Shown piece by piece: positions 22,031 through 34,404 of a stretch of DNA of 64,000 nt (the first letter of the stretch is position 1; every line of letters starts with the position of its first letter). A program made the position numbers and the translations under genes. This DNA is from Rhyacichthys aspro (taxonomy: Eukaryota > Chordata > Actinopteri > Gobiiformes > Rhyacichthyidae). The notes beneath the pieces were generated by a model. That model made no database searches. It was not told the origin of the DNA and saw only the letters and a program-made list of their open reading frames with translations. Where the stretch lies: assembly GCA_036850595.1 (NCBI GenBank), contig CM072165.1, positions 16,296,630 to 16,360,629 of the forward strand, given 5' to 3'.

Positions 22031-23503
22031 TTTATAGGTCTGCTGCTATGACACAATGCGCTTCTATCCTCTGCCTCTGTCTGTCCTCTCTCTTGTTACA
22101 ATATGTTTACATTTCTGCTTAGTTCATTGTTATTCACATGTTGTCCCACTCTCCACTCGGGCAGTGGATACTGTTGCAGGCGCAAAGCCCGCTGTTAGAC
22201 ATCCCAGTGATGATTGAACTATAGCTGAGCCTGTGATCCTGTCTTGACCCAGATATTATCATAAACTATATTAATTTCTATTCATACACGACCATTTGTC
22301 ATTGACCGTCTGGACACATCCGTGTCACAGCCTGTCTGTCCTGGGAGTGGATCCCTCCTTCTGTGGTCCTCCCTTAGGTTTGTCTTGTTACCCATGGCTG
22401 GCCTCTTGACTGCAGGAGTCATGGGATGCCACAGCTTTAGCTTTTAGCTTTTAACTTTAGCTATTTTATTATTCGGTACTTCGTTGATTTAAGTTGACCT
22501 GTCTCACTTGTTGGTTTTAGGTGCTGTTGACAATCTTCAGATGTGTTGAAGGACAGTTTTTAAAGATATTTTTAAGTGAGTTAGGAGTTCATGATGTTTT
22601 TTAGGATTGCGACCATTTTGCGGGGAATTCGCTCTGCTTTCTTCACCAAGCTGCAAGTTCCTCCAATCTACAATGCTGTATTAAGGCCATGGCAAGGACC
22701 AAAAAAAGGTGTTGGGTAAATGTCAGAGTTTACAACTTTTAAACTTAAAAAATTGTGACAAAAACCAAGTTAGCAAGTCATTCTTCCGACCATGGTGTGT
22801 TCACATGATTTCAGCTGGGTATTGGGTAAGTTATTTTTAAATGAGTTAATACAGTCAAAGTAGTAATTATTAGCCTACTAGCAGTGGTTCAAGAAAAGGT
22901 AGCCTATTCAATGTTAACATCTAGTAATATCTATGTTGAAATCTCTAGTGTAAAATTCCGGACTTAAATAATCAGTTAGTATATAGTCTAAATAAGCCTA
23001 TATGGACAAAAAAACTTGTTGTACTGTCAAATGATCAAGTTATTAATGTGCAAAACAGTTTGTATGAGATATTTTTAAATGACTTATATTACCAAAATAT
23101 CTTCAACGTTTGCTTTCCTCCGCCATGTTGATGATGAAAATAACACCAACATGGAACCTCAGGCAACTCTGACTCATTGAGTTTCCGTGCTGTTGTTCCG
23201 ACTTAAGCAGGACACATGAATGCACCAACAGAGCTAGCTTTACCAGGTTAGAAGAATGCACACATCACTTAGGTATAGGTATAGGCCACTACGTTAGGGG
23301 AATGTAAAGTGACATAAGTTTTATTATTATTGTGAAATGCCTTTCATTCTGCCCCTTCAGTGTTGACAGATGTCCGCTCTCTAGCACAACTGTTACCATA
23401 AAGAGCAGTTTAAGAGCATAAAAAGTGCTCTGGCTTGTTATACATTGTTGTGCTTCTTTATGCAGTTCCACTACATCATAATAACGTAAATATGTGATAT
23501 TAG
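22031..23503. other. Gene-free stretch
   Basis: No supported gene. Near 22330-22380 a GGAGTGGATCCCTCCTTCTGTGG-type stretch resembles a common fish 3' LINE/SINE tail, but boundaries could not be set. Confidence 0.4.
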
Positions 23504-24300
23504 CAGTGGTGGGCTGTCAGGGCCAGTAAGCCCTTCTCTACTGGTCTAAACATGCTCAGAAAAGTTATTTTATTTTCATAAATATGTGAACAAAATTATT
23601 CTCTATTCTCTGTTCTCTTTATGTCATATTATATCCACTTAGTTGAGTGGCTTCCAATGTTGTTTATAGTATTTAGAGTTTTTATCCAATTATATTTCAG
23701 CTAGCTTGCAAAATTCATTTGCCTGAGACCTTCAGAATAAACAGAGCAGGCCCCTGTGCACTGTAAGTGAATGGACGCAGTCAGCTGCAATAGCCAATCA
23801 GATCTCGATTCTCCATACCAGGGCCAGCTAGAAGGTCTTACGTTAAACTGGACATGTACGCGTCCTGTGATTGGATGAGCACTTGCTAGAGCCTGAAAGG
23901 CGTCAATTTGCATAATATTGAACTAAACCCGGAGATCCAACAGCTATCGCTGTATTTTTAACCCATAATGGCCGAAGGAGGAGAAGAGATTGATCTGGTT
24001 GCAGATATACTTTCCACGCCATTTTCAAGACGGGCCTTTCACGAAAAGCTGGATATTGTGAGAAGAGGTCGGCCAACCCTGTGCTAGCTAGCCTGTCCCA
24101 GCAAGGAAAAGGGTTTGTCCGTCATTTCCAGACGAGCAACTATGAACGGTACCCGTGGCTCACAGCTTCTAAGAAACGAAGCCAAGCATCGGATACCCAT
24201 GTATTCAGCCCTGAAAATGATCTTACCTTTGGCAGCTTCTATACTTACCTGCCTGCCTGATGGGCTGCCCAGTGGAAACATCAGGCTTTCAGTATATGCC
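23504..24300 (+). mobile_element. hAT transposon 5' end with broken TTF-type transposase start
   Basis: It begins CAGTGGTGGGCTGTCAGG at 23504, a typical hAT terminus. An ATG at 23968 opens MAEGGEEIDLVADILSTPFS then FHEKLDIVRRGRPT. A one-base break at about 24078 shifts frame, after which KGFVRHFQTSNYERYPWLTA continues to a stop at 24258-24260. The text matches the N-terminus of fish hAT/ZMYM1-like transposases with a TTF-type zinc finger. The BED/DDE and dimerisation parts are absent and no right terminus was found, so it is a truncated copy. Confidence 0.65.
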
Positions 24301-25573
24301 CCCATAAGCTTATGGTGTAAATCATTTTTTTCCCCAATGTTTTGTTATAACTGAATTCTCCCGTAGTTCTCCCTGACACAGGGATAACACAATTAACTGA
24401 CATAATGTAAACCCATAAAATTGATCTGTATAAAGAGCAAAACATTATCACTTGAAATTGTATGTACATAATATAAAACAGCAGCATATTGGGTGTGGTA
24501 GAAGAAGTCACACTCTTAAGTATTAAAGCTGATTTTTATAGATATATGATGTTTGAAGGTCTTCTTTTTCCTCATTCTTGTAACAATATACTGTTATTGT
24601 TTAAAATTGTTTTACTCAATGAATAGAAAAAAGTCACATGTGTGTTCAATAAATATAAAATAAATATAGATAAAGAAATTAAAAGCATACTTGTAAAAAG
24701 GATTAGAAGAGAAATTCACATGGCACTGTGACCTCTTGAAAAATAACTTTGTATCATGTAAATTGTAATGTACAATTGTGTTAATGTAATAAGTGGTCTA
24801 GTGAGGTGGTACCATGTCCTGTCAGCAGTTAGCAGATAGATGATAGCAGGCATAATTTGTCTTAAAAGAGGGCTATATTTCTTTCTTTAAAAAAAAAATC
24901 AAATCAAAATGAATTTATTCATTTAAAGACTTTCAAATGTGATATTTTGAGAGAAAACATTTTGTTGCACTGTTTGAGTTGATGTAATTAAGCAGTGATG
25001 GGATAGCTCACATATGAAAGAACAACAGTTTCCTCATGAAGTCAGCAGTGTTAAAATACCCAAATAGACAATGAAACAAACTTTCACAAAATATCTACAA
25101 TAGAACCTAAAATATCTTGGCGATAACAGCCAAACTCATTGTTACAGACAGCGGTAAGAACACACCTCCTGTCTGACCATATGAAAGGAAACCACAAAGA
25201 CCACATGGGACTCCACAGCTTTCATACCGTGACGTCACAACCATGATCTTTTTGTTCCATGTTTCTTTCCATGAAGAAAATAGATCAAAGTATTGTGAGA
25301 CTTATCTTGCTTTTATCCTCTATTAGTAGTATAGTAAAATCTATTTGTAAAATAGTATAGTAAAATCTACTATTATGTCATAATCAGCAGTCCTCTTTAA
25401 GATGTCAGATGAGCAGTTTTGTTTCACTTTACTTTTCTCAAAGAACAAGAAGCATAACGCATCATTAATAACATTTATTACAAAAACAAACAAAAAAATT
25501 AAAGCAATTTCTTTTGCCTGATTATGTTAATCTAAAATACATTTTTTGTGTTTAGTCATGAATTATAGGTCAT
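24301..25573. other. Gene-free AT-rich spacer
   Basis: No coding exon or recognised repeat was found. Several A- and T-runs and short palindromes are present. Confidence 0.5.
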
Positions 25574-25849
25574 CTAAACTTAAAACAAAAAGTAAGGAAA
25601 TTTGTGTTTGGTAGATTATTTCTTTGTTGTTACAATGCTTCTTGGCAATAAATCTTATACTGTTGGAAAGCCTGTTTATTTCCCTTTCAAATGGTGCCAC
25701 ATTTGAAAGGAACATGCATTTGTGGGATAAGCAGCAGAGCTGAGTATGTGGGTTGTGCCCATGAAAATTTGCCAAATCTCCTCTGCCAATGCCAAACAGC
25801 TTATTTTGCTGTTGCTATTGACTCTTGTTTTGAGCTTCTAGTACCCCCA

Positions 25850-26420
25850 GGTGCTGCTAATCAGGTGCATCCCAAGAAGACGACAACCCAAGAAGACCTC
25901 ACCCGGTCAGCACTTAGGTACCGTAGGCTGTCTTCTACAGTTTTCTAGTCAAGGTTTGCGCGACGATCTGGCCGACGGCTCTCTACCCAGACAATCTGGA
26001 ACAGACTGCACGCAGTTAATCTCCGGTCTCATAGGGCTGCCAGGAGGCCTGCCATGACTGCCCTTCACCGTTTAGCCTGTTTGCGCTGGTGTCAGCAACA
26101 TATGTACTGAGCAATGAGTCACGGCAGTTGGACCGTAGGGTCAAAGTGTGGAGAAGACGTGGAGAATGCTATGCTGATTGCTGCATCGATAGAGTGACAT
26201 CTTTTGGAGGCAGTGTAATGATGTGGGGTGGCATCTCCCTCACTGGGCAAACGAGGTTTGTCATCATTGGAAGCAATCTCAATGCAGAAAGATATCGAGA
26301 TGAGATTCTGCAACCAGTGGCGATCCCATCTCTCCACAGTCTGGGACTGAACTCTATCCTCCAAGATGACAACGCTTGCCCCCACAGAGCAGGGTTAATC
26401 AGAGACAGGGAGTCAGTTTG
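25850..26420 (+). pseudogene. Tc1-like transposase relic
   Basis: Frames read SRFARRSGRRLSTQTIWNRL and AARRPAMTALHRLACLRWCQ (DNA-binding region). Then come VWRRRGECYADCCIDRV, FGGSVMMWGGISLTGQTRF, YRDEILQPVAIPS and DDNACPHRAG. The last block includes the second catalytic Asp of the DD34E core. Frame changes near 25960 and 26060 and loss of the C-terminal Glu region make it inactive. It lies inside the long-TIR element 25574-27742. Confidence 0.7.
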
Positions 26421-26555
26421 GAGCAAGGTTCTATTGTAGGATTTGATGCTGAAAAGTCCTTATGAAATAGTAATCGGAACGTAGCAATAATATGTCTGTA
26501 TATGTATATTATTTGTATGTCTATGTATGCGTAGATGTGAGTATATGTATATATA

Positions 26556-26598
<43 letters not shown>

Positions 26599-26608
26599 GT
26601 TTTAAGGC

Positions 26609-27320
26609 TGTAAAACCCCTCACCACACACTTTATACACTTTTCTCAGACAGGCATTAACATTTTCTCACATTTCTCTCTTGTTTAAACACTCTCATAGT
26701 TCAAACCTTAGCATCTTACTCTGCCTTTTGGGTGCGACCGCAGGTGCCTTTGTCAGTGCAGAATGTTTTGTCGACATTGTGGGTTTTGTCGGGGAGAAAA
26801 CTTGCAAACATACAGCACTTCAGAGTCACACTAACCTTGCGCTGCAGCTGGATTCTCGCGAGATTTGGGAGTTTCCCAAACTCTTGTAAGTCCATCTTGT
26901 ATCGCGCCAACCAAACCGCTTGAGTCGCAAACCGTGGACTCACCGGACTCTTTTGACCAATGATGTTGCAGCACTAACAGGTAGAGGCGGGTATTTAATT
27001 TGTAGAAAGCAACAAGTGCTCTCTTCTCCTCTTTGTTTTCAACATGGCTACGCCGAAAGACGTTAGCGTTGACGCTGCTATCGAAACAGTTTTATCAGAA
27101 GTAGAGAGTATTTCTTCTTTGAAAGAAGCGCAAAGAGTGGCAGAGATTAGCCAATCAGGACGCAGAACACAATGCGCGAGTTCTCCTTTAGCCAATCAGG
27201 ACGCAGAACACAATGCGCGTTCATACACTGTAAAAACAAAAGCATGCAAAATTGCACTAAAAAAATCCGCGAAACAGCGAGGCCGTGAAAGGCGAACCGC
27301 GTTATAGCGAGGGACCACTG
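26609..27320 (-). mobile_element. Tigger-like DNA element fragments (TcMar), interrupted
   Basis: 27320 down to ~27155 and ~26890 down to ~26609 match, in reverse orientation, the complete element at 53930-54536. Both share the terminus CAGTGGTCCCTCGCTATA, a two-fold repeat of CCAATCAGGACGCAGAACAC, and the AAAGGCACCTG(T/C)GGTCGCACCC region. Between the two halves sit about 260 bases of other sequence (including 27044-27160). The far end is replaced by a TA/TG microsatellite (26500-26598). Confidence 0.6.
27044..27160 (+). pseudogene. Possible RecQ-like helicase N-terminal fragment
   Basis: An ATG at 27044 opens MATPKDVSVDAAIETVLSEV followed by ESISSLKEAQRVAEI. The LSEVESISSLKxxQR pattern resembles the start of RecQ-type helicase ORFs that are repeated in fish genomes. 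The helicase Walker motifs that should follow are absent because Tigger-like sequence begins at about 27155. The first ~35 codons only are covered, so the family call is tentative. A promoter-like GTATTTAA lies upstream at 26990-26998. Confidence 0.35.
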
Positions 27321-27436
27321 TATACGTAAGTAAGTATGTATATGTAGGCATGTGTTCATGTGTGTATATATGTGTGTATATATATATGGGTATGTGTGAT
27401 AATTATAATGACAGTACTGTATTTTTATTTTGATAT

Positions 27437-27464
27437 TGTTATTGTTTATTTATTATTATTATTA

Positions 27465-27515
<51 letters not shown>
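27437..27515. repeat. (ATT)n microsatellite
   Basis: A long run of TTA/ATT units inside the 25574-27742 element. Confidence 0.9.
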
Positions 27516-27516
<1 letters not shown>

Positions 27517-27742
27517 GTCTCTGTGTGTAAGGACTTTTTTTTTTTGATTGTTAGTGTTTTTGGGCTTAGCTGTGTTTTGTGTTTGCTTTAATCTCAATTA
27601 AAATGTTAATAAATAAAAATGAAAAAAATAAAAGGGAAATAAACAGGCTTTCCAACAGTATAAGATTTATGCCAAGAAGCATTGTTACAACAAAGAATTA
27701 ATCTACCAAACACAAATTTCCTTATTTTTTGTGCTAAGTTTA

Positions 27743-28065
27743 TAAGACAACAGCAGCTGCCCTTAGTGCGACCTCAGTCTGCTCTTATTTGTGGACCACA
27801 TTAAGAAATTCCTGTCCTGGTATGCTCTCCACACTTAGAGTCATTTCCAGAGAATAACAAACCCTCAAGTGACAAATTGGACTCTTGTCACTGTGGATGC
27901 CTGAAAGCTGAAACAATGACTTCCGACCTTGTTGGCTCCTGTTCAGACTCCTGTGTCCCTTACCGTCCGTCTCCCCATTCTTTTTATGCTAGCTTCCTGT
28001 CTTGTGTCGCGCCAGAGGAGTAGACTTGGCTGGCTGTAAGCCTAAATTCTGGATGAGAAAGTAAA

Positions 28066-28116
<51 letters not shown>

Positions 28117-30100
28117 AGAGCTGTGAATTGGCACTTTCGCTGCCAGTAGTCTGCCACAGGATCATTATCACCACACATGCAGGTTTCATTCCTAACTCAT
28201 GTACGGCCCCTCCTCTTTTAAATCACCTTTAATTCAATGACTGTGTTCCTCTCCAACCGAGGAGTCACTGTGACTGGACTCTCCAGCCCCTCACCTCCCA
28301 CCCCAATCCTACCCTGTTCATGAAGCATGGCTCGCAGCACGTACCTTGTCTCCCTCTGCTCTGTCGCTCTCGCATTTGCTCAGACATAAGCAAACAGCCC
28401 CTTTGACCAGGCACTGCAACAAATTGTAAACACTGTGTTGTAACCATGTAGTATTGGAGCCCACATGGGCCATACATGAAGAGGCTGTATGACTACTGGC
28501 CAGTGTGTACAATGTCTTGATATTTCATTCAGCACCAGAGAATCAGTGATTATTTGAGTTAGCAGTAGTCTGAGCTTGTATACTGTACATGAAGATATAT
28601 GTTGCAAAATAACACAAAATCAAACCCAAATGGTAATATACAATCACCTTTAGGCTTTAGAAACAGGGGGAATGTGGATGTGTCAGCTACGTTTTATCAG
28701 GGTTTCCAAGTGTTGTCACTTCAGCAATGTGTGCCACTTGACATTGCATGTTGACTACAGATAATGCATATGCAAACAAAGTTGCACTTCCTGTCTGATG
28801 GAAAGTCTCCTGTAACCTCTGGATTACACCACCTCTGTAGTGACACACACACAGAGGACTTCCAGGAAATTTCAATACATTTCCTTTACTGTGGCTCCAA
28901 ACGGCTGCTAGGGGTTGGGCTGAGGACATAGGACATAAACATGCCTATTTCAAGTTCTACAAAAATAGATTACATTACACTTTTTGCTCATCTATTTGAA
29001 TCTTTCTTGTTGTTGGTCCTCAGGGAAAACACAGTGTAATCAGTGCTGAGTGCATCAAATAGGCCTACATTTAGCTAAATAATAAAAATATAATTCCTCG
29101 ACAATCTAAAAAATATTCCACAAATGATTTGGTGGATTAAGTCCAACTTTCCAATAGATTACTTCCTTGAATAACTGCACTTAACACAGTTCTGAACTGT
29201 TTTAGTCATACACAATAGCGGTCTCTTTGTCTTGCTTTCTTTTTTTTTTTTTTTTTTTTCGACACCGTCCTCTTTTTGCACCTTTTTGATATGAATGAAA
29301 TGAATCAGAGCAATTGGTATTATAGGAAAACAGGCTTCTTACTAACACAAAATATTTCTAAGGCCAGACAGAATGCCAACTAAAGCTGTCACACTATTAC
29401 CTAAAGCCTCCTGCAGAAACGGGCTGAAGGAGTTTTTGTGCCTGACGGGCAGCAAACACAGTGAATGCGGAACCGGGAGGAAGGTTTGATTGTTCCTATT
29501 GTATATGAAGTGGGCTATAGTCTGACTCAACGAGCTCACGTCGCAATACCTGAACCAGAACATACATTGTAACTTTGTAATTGTAAAACTGAAGCTCTTT
29601 AGATAAAGGCAGTGTAAATAGCAGTTCCACCTAAAAAGTTCATCACAGAGGCATACTTCATCCTTGTATCGAGTTATTGCGCACTGGAACAGGTGGCAGT
29701 TAGGGACAATAAGCGCAATAACTCAATGAGTTTCTATATGTTTATTTATATTTCAATATTAACACCTTTGACGCACATTTCCAAACTGTATGACTTTCTC
29801 AGGCTGATCGGTAGAACAATGGATGGGAAGTCTGTATGGCGTTTTAGACATTATTTACTGTTAGAGAAAATGTTTTATAAACATAAATATCCTATTATTT
29901 GGACAACAATGAAGGACAGAATTTTTGCCTTAAGGGAGGAGGTACTTTAGATTGCCATCATAGAAACAATGCAACTTTATTTTCAAAGTCATCAATAAAA
30001 ATCAAACAGGATCAGTTTTTAGAAACACCTACCGGATAAGTGCTGGAGATCCACAAAAGAGCTTCGTTTTCAATTAATGGGCTATAGACGGATGGACCAA
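27743..30100. other. Intergenic region upstream of epo
   Basis: Apart from the CA repeat and a T-run at 29241-29259, no repeat family or exon was recognised. The sequence is less repeat-rich than its left neighbour and may contain distal epo control elements, but none can be defined by eye. Confidence 0.4.
28071..28114. repeat. (CA)n microsatellite
   Basis: About 22 perfect CA units. Confidence 0.95.
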
Positions 30101-30219
30101 AGCGCGAGGACCCAGTGAGGGGCTATGTGGATACCACTATGGACTTTCCCAGTGAGTTACGGCCATGCCTTCATGTTTTTCTCTGTACTCTGCCTTTAGA
30201 GCTTAGTCTATTTTCTCGC

Positions 30220-30554
30220 TTTACGCAAAGGGGGGCCGCTTGCCCGGGTTGATGTTTAATCGCTCAGCGCGGTGCGTAAAAGGCGCGTCCTCGCTCTCGC
30301 AAGCTACCACGTTATCGCCTTTTTCCGAGGGGAGGTAAATACAAGTTTTTTTTGTCAAAGCACAGCAGTGATGTAGAATCTGGTAGGCAGCTGCTCCCGC
30401 CAACAGCAGAGAGCCGTTCGAGTTGCAGCCTGGTCAGATAGCGCACATGGATATACACTGGACTTGTGGGATTTGATTGCCCCCCCTACTCGATCCGCGA
30501 GGCTTATATGAATTTTTCCACAATGTTTTTAAAAGAGGCGGCTCCTAATTGCGA
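30220..30554 (+). promoter_or_regulatory. epo: Probable epo promoter and 5' untranslated region
   Basis: This stretch just upstream of the epo start is locally GC-rich with several CpGs (30230-30320, including GCGCGTCC and CCCGGG) and contains GATA-type motifs (AGATAGCG at about 30435). No clear TATA box was seen. Promoter identity is inferred from position; the transcription start was not determined. Confidence 0.4.
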
Positions 30555-33500
30555 ATGTTTCAGAAAACTGCTCGAGGTAAGACTGCTCTGTGGTATTATG
30601 TAGTCTGAAGTTACTTTTGCTCCAAGTATAAATGCCAGCATCATGTCCATGTAATGTTAAGACAACGCTGTCTTGCACATGGCAGTTTGTATGTCTAAAG
30701 ATTTGCATGCTTCATGTAGGCCGCTACTGTAATTTGTGCAGTACTGTGAGAGATTAGTATTCATTCACTTCAAGGAAATATGTTGTGTAATGCTAGTTCC
30801 TAGAATGCTACTGTAAATGAGAGTTCCAAATAAAATGAGCAGGGTATGTAGGCACCCTATTGGACCCAGAATCAAGGACTTCTTACAACATACAAACATA
30901 CAAAATATTTTGTGTTGCATCCTAATGTAGCATTCTAATTCTTTTATGGTGACTTGATCTAAAATGATCTTCAATCTCTGATCATTTTTTTTTTACATTA
31001 AACTTGTTTGTCTTAAAGCTGAAAAATGTGTCTTCAGCAGCATCTTTGGCAGCATGACACAGCAGACTGTAAAGTTAGGCCCACTGAAAGCTGAATCTGC
31101 ACTTTTTGGCACGGTTCTTCTGATGTCATTCTGATGTCAGCAGAAAAGAGCATGAGGTTATCCAAGGCTGATAGCTATAAAGGATACAGTGAAGCCCAAC
31201 AGGAAATGATGTCACACCTGTGTCATTTGGCTATTTACTTATCTGCTTTTTGTCCTGTCATGTAATAGAGACAAGGACTATCAGAAATGGCCCGGGTTCC
31301 GTCTCATTACAGGTGTAACGGTTCCTCTGAGTGGCCTTTTGTCACACATTCCAAACAGTTCAAGCATCTGTCAGCATACCTGATCCAAAATCAGTGCCAC
31401 TTGTAGACTATTGGTTCTGGTTAAAAATAGCCACATGTTTTTGGCAGCTGATGTTGGCAGACATTGTGGCTAACTTTTACTTTGGCTACAGTCCTAGATT
31501 ACAAATTCCACCGCTGTAGTGTGACAGAGTGAGCAGTGTGTTTAGATTGATGCATTCTCACGTACGCACTGGTTAAGGTGAAACGGTCAGCAGTAATCCC
31601 AAGCTCACACTCTCTCTTTTCTTTTAAATGACTCTTGACAGTGTGGGAGAAACAGGTTGATGTTTTTTTTTATTCAGATTGGACCTAAATATATCCAAGA
31701 ATTTTGCAGTGTATATATACCATTGAAGCCCTTCAGTGCCACTGGGAACACACTGGTCATTATGTCATATTTCAGAAAGACTACCAGGAGAAAATAAATA
31801 AAATATTTACTACAATATTTACCACATAAAGTAAATTAAGTATATTACTGGTAGTTTTTTAACTGCTGTTTAAGTTAAGCAGAGCAATCACTTAACAAGT
31901 GACAGGCCCTCTGGGGAAGGATTTATACTTGCTGTGCAGCACCTAAAATAGCTTTCCTTATGGTCAGGAGATGCTCTCTCAAAGGAACAAGAAAAAACTA
32001 TGGCAATACACAGTAACTGAAGAATCCATACATAGGCTCTACCATGCTTTGGCCAACAGTTTCTGTACTGGGTTTCTGTAAAATGTGGGTGGTTTATACA
32101 CATTAGCTATTTCCCTCCATTGACTGTTTCCCTTGGCATTGTGCAAAGAGGGCATGGCTACTCATAGCAGTGATCCCAAATCAATAGGTCAGCATGTATG
32201 ATACTGTAATATAAATTTCTATTCATGCTTTATCATATTCATATTCATATTCATATCATGTATTCATATTTATCTGGGAAATTGTGAAGCTTGTGTTTTC
32301 ATAAAGATGTTCTGTATTTTCTCTGTTCTTTCTGCGTCACATATCCAGGCTGCTGTGAAAGAGTGCATTCAGTGTTTGGCACAAAGGAACAAGACTTGAT
32401 GCCCTCATGATCAACAACACTAGACTCACTCTCACTGCCAAGTATATGCTTAGAATTCACATTGAGCTTTGGTTTCAAAAAATGCGACCGGGTTCACACC
32501 ACAATGCTTCCAGGGTAAATTCAAGCACTTGCCAGGCACATTGTAAGTCTGCTTTTAGGCTTTCATACCATACAGTTAAATACACATCTATACCAATACA
32601 TACAAACTGGAAATTATTACATCCTCATATTAGGCTCACAGACTTTTATTTCTCATCTAATAAGCACCAGAAAGTGACAATTGTGAAAGAAATACAGGTA
32701 CTTTTTCATGAATTTTAAGTCCCTACAGGAACCTCAGGAAAATCTGACCTACCTGAAGAGGTCAAAAGAAAAGTCACACTGTTCATTATCACATCAACTT
32801 CTTTAAAAATGGTTTAAACCAAAGTATGTGACACTGCAAAAATATAGTGTGTTAAGGACCCTGGATATCGCATAATTTATTGGGGAGAAATTCTGTCTAA
32901 GTGAGATAACATGGTCTTGGTAAGACATAGTGTGTGAGTTTGTCACTACAGTACAAATCGCCGTAATATCTACTCAAGTTAAACAACCCAAATTGGTGCC
33001 TCGAGGGACAAATAAAAAATTAAACTCTATCAACCAGGAAACGAGGACACAAGAAAGACCACTATCCTGAACACACTTTCAGTGCCAACGTGGCAGAAGG
33101 CCAGCAAAGTAAACAGTTTAAAGTGGTCATCAAAGGCCATGAACAAAAAATAAATTAAAAAGTAGGTTCATAGAATGTGCTTCGCGGATTCATATTAAAA
33201 GACAATTTATATTATTGAGCTCTGTGAGAAACTTATAATCCAGTAAAATCATAAATAAATGTAGGGCTACTACCAGATATTTTACATTTAAAACAATGTA
33301 ATTCAACAAATTAGGTTCTGAACGTCACATGAATGTCAAAAGGATGGCATTTACGTAAAAGCCACTAAAGACTGCTGTGAACTTTCAGTGATGCATTAAA
33401 GGAGACAAAACAGGCCTCTGAGGTCTTCCTTGTTTTCATCCTGTTTTGATCTTATAAGGGTCTGGAGTTTTTACTTGTATTACTTTCCCTCCAGGACTGT

Positions 33501-34404
33501 TTGCCCTGCTGTTGATCGTGTTGGAGTTGTCCAGGCCAGGCCTACTGTCCCCACTGAGGCCTATCTGTGACCTGAGGGTCCTCAACCACTTCATTAAGGA
33601 GGCACGAGACACAGAAGTCGCTATGGTGAGAAACAGTTTCTGAGCTCTACTGTATACTGGAATGAAAGAAGGGTTTGTGCAAAGCATTAAAACCTATAAT
33701 ATGAATTCCCTTCATATCCTTAGAAATTATGTCGAGATGGATGTAGCCTTTCTGAGTCTGTCACTGTTCCTCAAACCAGAGTCGACTTTGAAGTGTGGGA
33801 AAGTAAAAATGTAAGTCAACAGATCACTGTCATAATATATAATGTGCATTATTGCATCTTTAAAAAAAATACATTGTTTTAGCCCTTGTCTTTAGGTTGT
33901 GATTCGAATAATCTTAATGGACAAATGTTTTTGATTTTTTGCAAGGCATCAGAGCAAGCCACTGAGGTGCAGTCTGGCGTATGGCTTCTGCAGCAGGCCT
34001 TCAGTTTGCTACGGGCCTCGGTTACAAACACAGCACTGCACAGCCACATAGACACTTCCATCAGAAACCTGCTCAGCATCAGCGCAGTGCTACGCAGCCT
34101 CAACATCCAGGTGACGTGCAATTCAACATCACCTAGAATGTCATGTGGCCTGTTCAGAGGTAGTACTGTGGCCTCCAAGTCATGGAAAGGCAAGGTGATC
34201 AAAATTAATCAAATATAAACTTCAAAAGCTTATAATGTGTGTTTTTTTCAGGAATACCGTCCACCAGCCACTGCAGTGCTGCTTGAGGGAACATGGACAG
34301 TGTCTTCAGCGACAGACCTGCTTCAAGTTCACATCAACTTCCTGCGTGGAAAACTACGCTTGCTTCTTCTGGACGCGGAGGCTTGTCAGCAAGATGTCAG
34401 CTGA
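30555..34404 (+). CDS. epo: Erythropoietin (five coding exons)
   Basis: Exons 30555-30576, 33495-33625, 33724-33810, 33946-34110 and 34252-34404 join in phase to 185 residues, all with GT/AG borders. This matches the five-exon plan of vertebrate EPO, in which exon 1 codes only a few residues. Residues 1-24 are a signal peptide (core LFALLLIVLEL), so the product is secreted. The helix A motif RPICDLRVLNHFIKEA, helix B/C text EVQSGVWLLQQAFSLLRASV and helix D text LLQVHINFLRGKLRLLLL identify it. Cys 32, 54, 58 and 180 correspond to the four cysteines of human EPO (two disulfides). The hormone binds EPO receptor on erythroid progenitors and signals through JAK2/STAT5. Only one N-glycosylation sequon (Asn80-Ala-Ser) remains. 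Intron 1 (2.9 kb) is the longest. Neighbour pop7 is in the conserved position. Confidence 0.93.

Larger units (their letters stand above)
25574..27742 (+). mobile_element. Tc1-like transposon with ~100 bp inverted repeats and foreign cargo
   Basis: The left segment 25574-25689 and right segment 27637-27742 are reverse complements over about 100 bases with only a few differences, sharing for example GGAAATTTGTGTTTGGTAG and CTTATACTGTTGGAAAGCCT. Between them lies a Tc1-type transposase relic (25850-26420), then microsatellites, a Tigger-like fragment and a RecQ-like snippet. The TIRs and transposase belong together; the rest looks like later insertions. TA occurs at both outer edges. Confidence 0.7.
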
